Source of the DNA: an uncultured Acidimicrobiaceae bacterium
GTDB lineage: Bacteria > Actinomycetota > Acidimicrobiia > Acidimicrobiales > Bog-793
Assembly: GCA_903907185.1 (NCBI GenBank)
Contig: CAIVND010000034.1
Span: 1-21,022 of the forward strand
Direction of reading: 5' to 3'
DNA: 21,022 nucleotides
Below, one piece after another: positions 15,104 to 21,022 of the stretch. Each line of letters begins with the position of its first letter. The stretch's first letter is position 1. A program made the translations under genes and the position numbers. The notes below the pieces were generated by a model, which did no database searches, was not told the origin of the DNA, and was given only the letters and a program-made list of their open reading frames with translations.

Positions 15104-16534
15104 GTGCTTGATGTCCTGACTGGCTTTGTTGGTGAGCTTCGAGCCTCTGGACTTCCCGTCTCGGTAACTGAGGCGATCGACGCCGCCGAGGCAGTGACCT
15201 CGATTGGTCTCGATGATCGTCGAGCGCTTCGCTCAGCATTGAGTGCCACGTTGGTGAAGTCGCCGGAGCACCGGGGTGCCTTCTTGAGGGTCTTTGATCT
15301 CTACTTTTCGCTCCGCATGGCTCCCGGAGGACACGACGATGAGATCTGGATCGCGGGAGAGGGAATCGATGGCGACGAGATCTTTGTTCCCGGCCGCCAA
15401 GGTTCTGAACGCCAGGCAACCAGCCCGCAAGAGCTCCGCGAGGCGGTGAGGCGCGCGCTCTCGACAGGGGACGCGCAGTCGCTGTTCGAGAGCGCAATGA
15501 CCGCCGTTGAGCTGTTCGGGGCGGTCGAGGCCGAGCGACCCGTTGGTGTGGCGTACTACCTCCACAAGACACTTCGTGCCCTTGACCTTGCGGGAATCCT
15601 TGAGCAGCTACTCGCGGAGATTGATGGTCCGGTCACCGCAGATGGATCGACTATTGACCCACTTGAGCGGTCGATGCGTTCGCGTGAACTTGCGAGCAAT
15701 GGCGACCTGTTGCAGGAGATGATCAGTGATGAGATCGCACGCAAACTCGTCGATGCCCGCGGTGCGGGTGCCATGGCGAAGAGCATGCGGCGACCACTTG
15801 TTGAGGACATTGATTTCATGCATGCAAGTGCGGACGATCTCGCGCAGATGCGTCGCGCGATCTATCCGCTTGCTCGTATTTTGGCGGCACGGCTTGCTCG
15901 ACGTCGAAGGGGTCGTAGGCGCGGACAGCTCGACGTACGTGCGACGATACGGCGTTCGCTCTCAAGCGGCGGCGTTCCCCTCGAGCCTCAGTTCAAACAT
16001 CCTCATCCAAATCGACCAGAGATCTTTGTACTCGCGGATGTCTCGGGTTCAGTCTCCTCCTTCGCCCGATTTACCGTTCACCTCGTCTATGCCATCTCTG
16101 AGCAGTTTTCAAAGGTGAGAAGCGCCGTCTTCATCGATGGCGTCGACGAGGTCACCGCGATCTTTCAACGCGCTGCATCGATATCGGAGGCGATCGCCGA
16201 GGTCGGCGAGAAGGCAGATGTCGTTGATGCTCATGGTCACTCGAACTATGGAAATGCGCTTCGGTTGTTCGAGCAACGCTATGGCTCGACTCTCACCAAG
16301 AAGACCAATCTGATCGTGCTCGGCGATGCACGAAGCAACTATCACGCCGGTGAGCCGGAGGTCCTGCGATCGTTGCGCAGGCGGGCGCACCGGGTCTTTT
16401 GGTTGAACCCCGAGCCCCGGTCCTACTGGGGGACGGGCGATTCGATCATCGGCGAGTACGCCCCGTACTGCGATGGAGTCTTTGAATGTCGAACGCTGCG
16501 CCAGCTGAAGGAGTTCGTGGACCATCTCGCGTGA
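15104..16534 (+). CDS. VWA domain protein, CoxE-like partner of the MoxR ATPase
   Basis: The 476-residue protein has a helical N-terminal half, a basic linker (ARRRRGRRRG, about 265-275) and a C-terminal von Willebrand A domain. Its metal-ion-dependent adhesion site reads DVSGS (312-316). The downstream block HSNYGNAL, GDARSNYH and VFWLNPEPRSYWGTGDSIIGEY is characteristic of the CoxE family. CoxE proteins work with a MoxR/CoxD ATPase in maturation of the CO dehydrogenase active site; other members serve unknown clients. The start is GTG 15104 with AGGG close upstream. It forms a two-gene unit with the ATPase. No signal peptide is seen, so it is probably cytoplasmic. Confidence 0.87.
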   Translation: MLDVLTGFVGELRASGLPVSVTEAIDAAEAVTSIGLDDRRALRSALSATLVKSPEHRGAFLRVFDLYFSLRMAPGGHDDEIWIAGEGIDGDEIFVPGRQGSERQATSPQELREAVRRALSTGDAQSLFESAMTAVELFGAVEAERPVGVAYYLHKTLRALDLAGILEQLLAEIDGPVTADGSTIDPLERSMRSRELASNGDLLQEMISDEIARKLVDARGAGAMAKSMRRPLVEDIDFMHASADDLAQMRRAIYPLARILAARLARRRRGRRRGQLDVRATIRRSLSSGGVPLEPQFKHPHPNRPEIFVLADVSGSVSSFARFTVHLVYAISEQFSKVRSAVFIDGVDEVTAIFQRAASISEAIAEVGEKADVVDAHGHSNYGNALRLFEQRYGSTLTKKTNLIVLGDARSNYHAGEPEVLRSLRRRAHRVFWLNPEPRSYWGTGDSIIGEYAPYCDGVFECRTLRQLKEFVDHLA

Positions 16535-16615
16535 CTCGTCGAGTTCTCGCTGGTTATCTCGAAGCGGTCATTTCAACAAAAAGGTCAGCGCCTCCCTTCG
16601 GCATCTCGCTAGCGT

Positions 16616-17107
16616 GTGAGAGTGTCAAATAACGATGAGCTGATGAGCACCGAGCAGTTTCGTTCAGTTCTTGGCAACTTCGCATCGGGCGTCACGATCA
16701 TTACGGCCAATCGGGAGAACGTGCCGTTCGGCCTCGCCGCAAACTCATTTACCTCGGTCTCCCTCGACCCTCCATTGGTGAGTTTCTGTGCTGCACATAG
16801 CTCGACCACCTATCCACACATCCGGGCAACCGGTCGGTTCTGTGTGAACGTACTCGCCGATGATCAGGGTGATCTCGCGCTTTTATTTGCCAGACGCGAC
16901 GCCGACCGATTCTCCGATACCAAGACCGTTGATTCGCCGCTCGGGTCACCGATCCTCGATGGAGCCCTCGCCTGGCTCGACTGTGTGATTGAACAGGAGC
17001 ATCTTGCTGGCGATCATGACATTGTCGTCGGCCGGGTGCTTCATGCGTATGTCGATACGGATAGATCGCCTCTGCTGTACTTCCGTGGAAAATTTACGAT
17101 CGTCTGA
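16616..17107 (+). CDS. Flavin reductase-like FMN-binding domain protein
   Basis: The 163 residues match the DIM6/NTAB (flavin reductase-like) family, whose members bind FMN or FAD. They supply reduced flavin to monooxygenases, or act as stand-alone flavoproteins. Typical segments are LGNFASGVTIITA, GLAANSFTSVSLDPPLVSF and TGRFCVNVLADDQ, and the C-terminal YFRGKFTIV. GTG 16616, GTG 16622 and ATG 16643 are all possible starts; none has a clear ribosome binding site. A TAGCGT box at 16610-16615 could serve a leaderless transcript starting at GTG 16622. No partner monooxygenase is obvious, although F420-dependent enzymes lie downstream. Confidence 0.85.
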   Translation: MRVSNNDELMSTEQFRSVLGNFASGVTIITANRENVPFGLAANSFTSVSLDPPLVSFCAAHSSTTYPHIRATGRFCVNVLADDQGDLALLFARRDADRFSDTKTVDSPLGSPILDGALAWLDCVIEQEHLAGDHDIVVGRVLHAYVDTDRSPLLYFRGKFTIV

Positions 17108-17116
17108 TTGCACGTG

Positions 17117-17842
17117 ATGACTGAATCCGTTGGGGAAGAGAACCCGCCAATTGCCACTGGCACCCGTCTGGCGATCGTGCGCCATGGCGAGGCGTGGTGC
17201 AACCTGGAGCAGTTCATCGGCGGGCCGAAAAGCTGCCGAGGACTCACTCCGCGCGGGCAGCGACAGGCTCACGTACTGCGAGAACGACTTGAACGAACCG
17301 GGGAGCTTGCCCATGCAAGTGCACTGTGGACGAGCGATCTTCCTCGTGCTATCGAGACGGCGCGGATCGTCGGTGAGGGGCTGATTGGGCTCGAGTTTCA
17401 ACAAAGCGAGGGGCTTTCAGAACGCGATGCTGGTGAGGCCGATGGAATGTTTTGGCGCGATATCCCCGCCCAATATGGCAGGTCCGCGACCCCGGGGGAT
17501 TTTCCAGACGAGCCACTCGGACCAGGCGGTGAGTCCTGGATTGCCTTTGTCGATCGCGCGACGGCAGAGCTCAATCGACTGGTCCACGCAAACCCGGGCG
17601 AGCTGACGCTCGTCGTCGCTCACGGAGGGATCATCGATGCCTCATTGATCCGCTTTCTTCAACTCCCTGAACATGGTTCTCAGATACGTCTCCACGCGGA
17701 ACATACCTCCATCACCGAGTGGCACTTCACCGGTCGCAAGTGGCGTCTCGTCCGTTACAACGACTTCTCCCACTTGAGCGAGCCTCCGCATGCGAGCGAA
17801 CTCTTGGCTCCTCCACCGGAGTGGGTGCACACCGAGCGGTAA
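17117..17842 (+). CDS. Histidine phosphatase family protein
   Basis: This is a phosphoglycerate-mutase-like phosphatase. From ATG 17117 it has 241 residues, with the RHG motif AIVRHGEAW (His23 would carry the phosphate), GLTPRGQRQAHVL, SDLPRAIETA (Arg77), an acidic ERDAGEADG segment and the second histidine in VVAHGGIID (His169). The substrate cannot be told; family members act on phosphosugars, cofactors or proteins. Upstream TTG 17108 and GTG 17114 are in frame and equally lack a ribosome binding site, so the start is uncertain. The gene begins within 10 bp of the flavin reductase stop and is probably cotranscribed with it. Confidence 0.87.
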   Translation: MTESVGEENPPIATGTRLAIVRHGEAWCNLEQFIGGPKSCRGLTPRGQRQAHVLRERLERTGELAHASALWTSDLPRAIETARIVGEGLIGLEFQQSEGLSERDAGEADGMFWRDIPAQYGRSATPGDFPDEPLGPGGESWIAFVDRATAELNRLVHANPGELTLVVAHGGIIDASLIRFLQLPEHGSQIRLHAEHTSITEWHFTGRKWRLVRYNDFSHLSEPPHASELLAPPPEWVHTER

Positions 17843-17862
17843 TTGAGATGTGAGAGTAAACG

Positions 17863-17901
17863 ATGACCGGGAATGATGACCGGGAATGATGACTGGAAGA
17901 G
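17863..17901 (+). repeat. 13-bp tandem repeat ahead of the F420 oxidoreductase gene
   Basis: ATGACCGGGAATG occurs twice head-to-tail (17863-17875 and 17876-17888), followed by a third, diverged copy (17889-17901, four mismatches). It fills most of the gap between the histidine phosphatase and the next gene and ends three bases before that gene's ribosome binding site. It may be a slippage product or an operator array. Confidence 0.8.
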
Positions 17902-17914
17902 TTAGGGGATTGAG

Positions 17915-18784
17915 ATGGACATTGGGACGATAGGTATCTGGTCGGGCCACTTTCGCTCACACAGCGACGGCGAGAATCGAGAGCACGCTGCAATCCTTGA
18001 TGATCTCGGTTTTCATACGCTCTGGATTCCAGGCGGGGGATCAGAGGGCATATTGAGTGCGGTGCGCTCCTGTCTCGAGTCGACAACCTCGCTCGTAGTC
18101 GCCTCTGGGATTTTGAGCATCTGGCTCTATCCGGCAGCCGATGTAGTGCGTGTCTTTGGCGAGATCCAAGAGGCTTCAGGAGACCGAGCGGTCCTAGGAC
18201 TCGGGGTGAGCCATGCACCGACGGTTAATGCGAATACCACGCACACCTACGCCCAGCCGCTCCGCCAGATGATCACTTACCTCGATGAACTTGACGCTGC
18301 AGGTCTTGCGACCGATGACCGCATTCTTGCGGCCCTTGGGCCGAAGATGCTTGATCTGGCTCGTAGCCGCTCTGCAGGCGCTCATCCTTACTGTGTCACC
18401 GTCGAACACACCAAAATCGCCCGTGAGCGACTCGGAGTTGGCCCCCTGCTCGCGCCAGAGGTAAAGGTCATTATGGAGTCTGACCCAATAAAGGCCCGGG
18501 CAGCTGCACGGGCCAACCTTGCTCGGTACCTAAAGCTCGATAACTACGTCAGCAATCTCCTGCGACTCGGCTGGACCGCCGAGGAGATCGACAATGATGG
18601 ATCAGACCGGCTGATCGATGCACTTGTCGGCTGGGGCACAAAGGACCAGATTGCGGCGCATATCCACTCGCACCTCGCCGCAGGTGCCGACCACGTGGCT
18701 ATCCAAGTGATCACGGCGACCCCAAATGAGTTCCCAGTGCCCGAGTGGGAGTCACTTTCGGAGCTTGTCGCGGATCTTTTGTAA
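17915..18784 (+). CDS. F420-dependent LLM-class oxidoreductase, MSMEG_4141 (TIGR03620-like) family
   Basis: Luciferase-like monooxygenase-fold enzymes of this group use the deazaflavin F420 for hydride transfer; individual substrates are mostly unknown. The 289 residues follow the MSMEG_4141 pattern from start to end: IGIWSGHF, LGFHTLWIPGGG, VASGILSIWL, LGLGVSHAPTV, LAALGPKMLDLA, GAHPYCVTVEHT, YLKLDNYVSNLLRLGW and AAGADHVAIQVI. ATG 17915 has AGGGGA with a 5-bp spacer. F420 use is inferred from the family, not read from specific residues. A second, differently classed F420 enzyme begins at 20668, so the two probably belong to one accessory metabolic region. Confidence 0.88.
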   Translation: MDIGTIGIWSGHFRSHSDGENREHAAILDDLGFHTLWIPGGGSEGILSAVRSCLESTTSLVVASGILSIWLYPAADVVRVFGEIQEASGDRAVLGLGVSHAPTVNANTTHTYAQPLRQMITYLDELDAAGLATDDRILAALGPKMLDLARSRSAGAHPYCVTVEHTKIARERLGVGPLLAPEVKVIMESDPIKARAAARANLARYLKLDNYVSNLLRLGWTAEEIDNDGSDRLIDALVGWGTKDQIAAHIHSHLAAGADHVAIQVITATPNEFPVPEWESLSELVADLL

Positions 18785-18793
18785 AAAGATTCG
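18771..18793 (+). terminator. Inverted repeat across the stop of the F420 oxidoreductase gene
   Basis: CGGATCTTTT and AAAAGATTCG pair around a GTA loop (10 bp with one G-T pair), and the stop codon lies within it. It is AT-rich and has no following T run, so it is at best a weak terminator; it could also protect the 3' end of the mRNA. Confidence 0.3.
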
Positions 18794-18830
18794 AGCCCTG
18801 AATCAATGAAAAACCCCAGCTAAGCCACTG

Positions 18831-18891
18831 TTTACTCATATATCGTTAAAATAGATCATATATATCGATATAAACTGTTTGACTGATGATC
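18831..18891 (+). promoter_or_regulatory. AT-rich promoter/operator-like stretch ahead of the small peptide gene
   Basis: This is by far the most AT-rich part of the window. It has two copies of a TCATATATCG-like motif (18836-18845 and, with an inserted AT, 18856-18867) and a perfect 12-bp palindrome TATATCGATATA (18861-18872). GATCAT (18854-18859) and ATGATC (18886-18891) form a wider inverted repeat around the palindrome. A possible promoter is TTAAAA (18846-18851) and TATAAA (18869-18874), 17 bp apart, although this -10 overlaps the palindrome. Such an arrangement suits a regulated promoter for the 53-residue gene starting at 18961. The 176-bp gap has no gene. Confidence 0.45.
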
Positions 18892-18960
18892 CGAGGTCAT
18901 ACATACTGGATCCATCGCCAGAACACATGAAGGCGAGCATTACCTGAAAGGGAGATACCA

Positions 18961-19122
18961 ATGGCAAAGACCATCGAAGATCTTCAAGACACCGAGACGG
19001 TTGAGATTGTTCAATCGCCTGTGACGGGTGCCAAGGCTGTTATCGACAATACCTGGTCGGTCCTGTCCTTCGTACTTGGTAGCGAGGCCTCATGGCTTGG
19101 CTACGACACAGACGAGATCTGA
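18961..19122 (+). CDS. 53-residue acidic small protein, candidate peptide precursor
   Basis: I do not recognise this protein. The start is well supported: GAAAGGGAG (18946-18954) lies 6 bp before ATG, one of the best ribosome binding sites in the window, behind its own AT-rich promoter-like region. The product has ten acidic residues and only two lysines, with no Arg, His or Cys. An acidic N-terminal half (MAKTIEDLQDTETVEIV, leader-like) is followed by a hydrophobic, aromatic stretch TWSVLSFVLG (31-40) and the tail SWLGYDTDEI (44-53). Leader-plus-core layout suggests a ribosomally made, modified peptide or a small regulatory protein, but no maturation enzyme, protease or exporter is visible. 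It lies between two F420-dependent enzyme genes. A chance reading frame is less likely given the ribosome binding site and isolation. Confidence 0.6.
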   Translation: MAKTIEDLQDTETVEIVQSPVTGAKAVIDNTWSVLSFVLGSEASWLGYDTDEI

Positions 19123-19143
19123 TCTCAGATATCGATCTTGGCG

Positions 19144-19161
19144 CCCGGCACCTGTGCCGGG
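19144..19161 (+). terminator. GC-rich hairpin after the small peptide gene
   Basis: CCCGGCA and TGCCGGG form a perfect 7-bp stem with a CCTG loop, 21 bp after the stop of the 53-residue gene. No T run follows. It could end or stabilise a short monocistronic transcript of the peptide gene. Confidence 0.45.
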
Positions 19162-19430
19162 GGCCAGCAGTGCCTTGAAAGACCAGTAGAACTCGAGGAA
19201 TGTAGTCCGGATTCATCCGAGCAAGCCTCCCGATACCGACTTTTATGTGACCGGAACCTATCGCAAGCGCGATAAGGCCGGTCGCTTGTCATTTCTGGCG
19301 GTCGAACGCAAACCCGCACCGGCCCGCGTCCCCCTGAGGTGAACTGGACGTTGTCTTGCGGCGACACGATCACCGATGTCGACGTTCCCCTCAGCTGTGC
19401 ACCGACCCACGGAGATCGATCGGCTCAGTA

Positions 19431-19440
19431 CTCTTAAGAG
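19431..19440 (+). promoter_or_regulatory. Palindrome upstream of the solute-binding protein gene
   Basis: CTCTTAAGAG is a perfect 10-bp palindrome about 50 bp before the GTG start of the next gene, a plausible position for a regulator site. It is short and no second copy was seen nearby. Confidence 0.25.
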
Positions 19441-19489
19441 ACACTGCAATGTGTTTCTTGCTGTGTATTCATGAACGAGGGGATCAATC

Positions 19490-20647
19490 GTGCTGACCAT
19501 CGAGGACGACGTTGCGAGGCGCACGTATTACTCACGACGAAAGATCGCAAGATCTCAACGACGGGTAGGTCGGGCGAAGGCGCTGCTGGTTCTGGTCGGA
19601 ACACTTGTCGTTACCGCCCCGATCATGATCGTTCCTGCGGTCTCGTCTGCGTCGACGAGCAAAAACTCAAGCCCACTGCAACAGGGCATGGCGTTTTACA
19701 AGGGTCACACGATCACCTTTGTCGCCCCCTCGGCTGCAGGGCAGACCTTTGATGTTGTCTCTCGGATCATGGTGCCCTATCTACAGGGGTTCTTGAAGGC
19801 GAAGGTCAAAGTTGAAGATGTTCCAAGTACAAATGAAGTCGCTGGTCAAGACCTCGTCGCACATTCGACTCCCGATGGGTTGACCTTTGGATGGCTTCCC
19901 GGGGTGACAGATGCGTCGCTGTCGCTTGAGAAGATCCAAGGTCTCAACTTCAATCCCTCTCGCGAGGTTTTTCTCGGGGGAGATAGCCCCGCGATCAAGG
20001 TGATGGGTGTTCTGCCTGCTAGTCCCTATGCGAACTATTCCACGTTGAAGTCGTTGGCAACGACCTCGAACCCGTTCACCGAGGTTGCCCAGACCACGGA
20101 TGCCTCCGGCGTTGACGCGGAGCTCATTGCGCTTTCCTTTGGTATTCCAACCAAGTTCGTCTCGTCCTATTCAACCTCGGCATCGACATTTGCTGGATTC
20201 GAGCATGGCGACGCTGCTGGATACTGGAGCGATCTTGCCTCACTCGGTGCGCTCCTTCCCGATCGGACACGGATCCTCTTCGAATCCGCTGTACCCCCTG
20301 CGAACTCTCCCTACCAGAGCGAGCTGAAGCGCATCCCAACGCTTGCAAAGCTGATGAAGAAGTACCCCTCATCGAATCGAATCCGCCAAGCCGCCTGGAA
20401 GGGCTATCTCGCGGTGAGTGCGCTCGAGGGTTATCTTTGGACCGCTCCCTCAGCGACACCAGCTCCGCAGGTTGCCGCGCTGCGTGCCGCCATCCGTTGG
20501 ACACTGAAGAACAAGAACTTCCTCACGCAGATGGCAGCCGCGGGTGAACCCGGGGGTTATCTGAGCGGACGGTCAGCCAAGCTGCAGTACGCGGAGATCT
20601 TGAAGACACTTCCCACGCCACTTCGATTGATCGGTCTGATCTCGTAG
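19490..20647 (+). CDS. TctC/Bug-type periplasmic solute-binding protein of a tripartite tricarboxylate transporter-like system
   Basis: The 385-residue protein has a long basic N-terminal region with several Arg/Lys pairs and a hydrophobic segment (about 31-51), followed by ASTSKNSS. This looks like a signal peptide cleaved near residue 54, or an anchor; no lipobox Cys is present. The body begins ITFVAPSAAGQTFDVVSRIM, which corresponds to the ligand loop IVPxxAGGxxDxxAR of TctC/Bug proteins. STPDGLTFGWLPG matches the family's PDGYTL segment. Such proteins bind carboxylates and deliver them to TctA/TctB, but neither partner is in the window. GTG 19490 has GAGGGGA with a 6-bp spacer. Divergence from typical members is considerable. 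Confidence 0.75.
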   Translation: MLTIEDDVARRTYYSRRKIARSQRRVGRAKALLVLVGTLVVTAPIMIVPAVSSASTSKNSSPLQQGMAFYKGHTITFVAPSAAGQTFDVVSRIMVPYLQGFLKAKVKVEDVPSTNEVAGQDLVAHSTPDGLTFGWLPGVTDASLSLEKIQGLNFNPSREVFLGGDSPAIKVMGVLPASPYANYSTLKSLATTSNPFTEVAQTTDASGVDAELIALSFGIPTKFVSSYSTSASTFAGFEHGDAAGYWSDLASLGALLPDRTRILFESAVPPANSPYQSELKRIPTLAKLMKKYPSSNRIRQAAWKGYLAVSALEGYLWTAPSATPAPQVAALRAAIRWTLKNKNFLTQMAAAGEPGGYLSGRSAKLQYAEILKTLPTPLRLIGLIS

Positions 20648-20667
20648 CAGCACATTAAGGTGAGGCC

Positions 20668-21022
20668 GTGCACTACGGCGTCGTACTCCCACAGACCCAG
20701 ATCGAACGCGATCCAGCCAACACCGTTGCGTTCGCGAAAACAGCCGAGGCCGCGGGTTTCAGTTTTCTCACCCTCTACGACCATGTGCTTGGCGCGGATG
20801 TTACCGAACGACCAGATTGGCAGGGACCGTATACGCTCGACGACCAGTTCCACGAACCCTTTGTACTCTTTGGCTTCCTTGCTGCGATCACGAAACTTGA
20901 ACTGTCGACCGGGGTTCTCATTCTTCCGCAGCGCCAGACCGCGCTCGTCGCGAAACAGGCCGCAGAGGTCGATATCTTGGCTGAGGGACGTTTTCGCCTT
21001 GGCGTTGGGATCGGCTGGAACA
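20668..21022 (+). CDS. F420-dependent LLM-class oxidoreductase, Rv2161c (TIGR03619-like) family, 3' partial
   Basis: The 118 visible codons begin GTG CAC TAC (MHYGVVLPQTQI) and continue FAKTAEAAGFSFLTLYDHVL, LSTGVLILPQRQ, LVAKQAAEVDIL and GRFRLGVGIGWN. This is the canonical N-terminal part of luciferase-like F420 enzymes, closest in style to the Rv2161c group. AAGGTGAGG lies just upstream of the GTG, 20 bp after the solute-binding protein gene, suggesting cotranscription. The gene runs out of the window, so its C-terminal half is unseen. F420 dependence is inferred from the family. Confidence 0.87.
   Translation, partial: MHYGVVLPQTQIERDPANTVAFAKTAEAAGFSFLTLYDHVLGADVTERPDWQGPYTLDDQFHEPFVLFGFLAAITKLELSTGVLILPQRQTALVAKQAAEVDILAEGRFRLGVGIGWN

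Larger units (their letters stand above)
19123..19489 (+). other. 367-bp stretch without an intact gene, possible gene remnant
   Basis: No complete gene is seen. Two short + strand frames look partly protein-like. One spans about 19195-19337 with DTDFYVTGTYRKRDKAGRLS, and the next frame spans about 19284-19438 with RPPEVNWTLSCGDTITDVDV. Neither has a credible start with a ribosome binding site, and the two overlap in different frames, which would fit a frameshifted gene remnant. I could not assign a family. A 249-bp minus-strand frame over 19125-19373 has no ribosome binding site signal and a Ser/Arg-rich product. The stretch also holds the hairpin at 19144-19161 and the palindrome at 19431-19440. 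Confidence 0.4.

Noticed and set aside
18831..18891. AT-rich palindromic stretch as a replication origin or attachment site
   Set aside because: No DnaA-box cluster, no integrase or tRNA gene nearby, and no matching second copy in the window.
18961..19122. Lasso peptide precursor reading of the 53-residue gene
   Set aside because: A Gly core start exists in several places but no Asp/Glu falls at core position 7-9 together with a Thr at leader position -2, and no cyclase or protease genes are visible.
1..21022. Frequent GATC and CGATCG tetramers/hexamers throughout
   Set aside because: Most fall where GAG/GAT codons meet ATC or CGN codons, so codon preference explains them; would need a genome-wide count against a codon-shuffled control.

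Overview
The window looks like chromosomal DNA from an actinobacterium of moderately high G+C content. The gene order clpX, folC, ndk, mreBCD, mrdA, rne, rplU, rpmA, obgE, proB, proA is the classical actinobacterial arrangement seen in Streptomyces and Mycobacterium relatives. Two F420-dependent luciferase-like enzymes at the right end fit that phylum. Intermediate G+C, TTG/GTG starts and the divergence of several proteins suggest a deep branch, perhaps the Acidimicrobiia. This placement is inference from gene order and protein style, not a database match. All recognised genes lie on the + strand.

Positions 1-7481 hold housekeeping and cell-shape genes: the 3' part of clpX (protein unfolding), folC (folate synthesis), ndk (nucleotide balance), then mreB-mreC-mreD-mrdA, which guide and carry out lateral-wall peptidoglycan synthesis. 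The usual partner rodA does not follow mrdA, and valS does not lie between clpX and folC. A 323-bp leader ending in a strong hairpin precedes rne.

Positions 7805-14176 hold RNA turnover and ribosome genes (rne, rplU, rpmA, obgE), then the first two enzymes of proline synthesis (proB, proA). rplU looks leaderless. ObgE has an unusual G4 motif, and ProA has a hydrophobic N-terminal extension if its best-supported start is used.

Positions 14173-17842 hold a MoxR-type AAA+ ATPase coupled by a 4-base overlap to proA, its VWA (CoxE-like) partner, a flavin reductase-like protein and a histidine phosphatase. The MoxR/VWA pair has no visible molybdenum-hydroxylase client.

Positions 17863-21022 look accessory. 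There is a 13-bp tandem repeat, an F420-dependent oxidoreductase of the MSMEG_4141 type, an unusually AT-rich promoter-like stretch, and a 53-residue acidic peptide gene with an excellent ribosome binding site. These are followed by a probably degenerate stretch, a secreted TctC/Bug-type solute-binding protein and the start of a second F420-dependent oxidoreductase (Rv2161c type). The small peptide gene between the two F420 enzymes is the most likely place for something undescribed. No maturation enzyme or transporter is visible, so its role stays open. No tRNA, rRNA, CRISPR array or intact insertion sequence was recognised.
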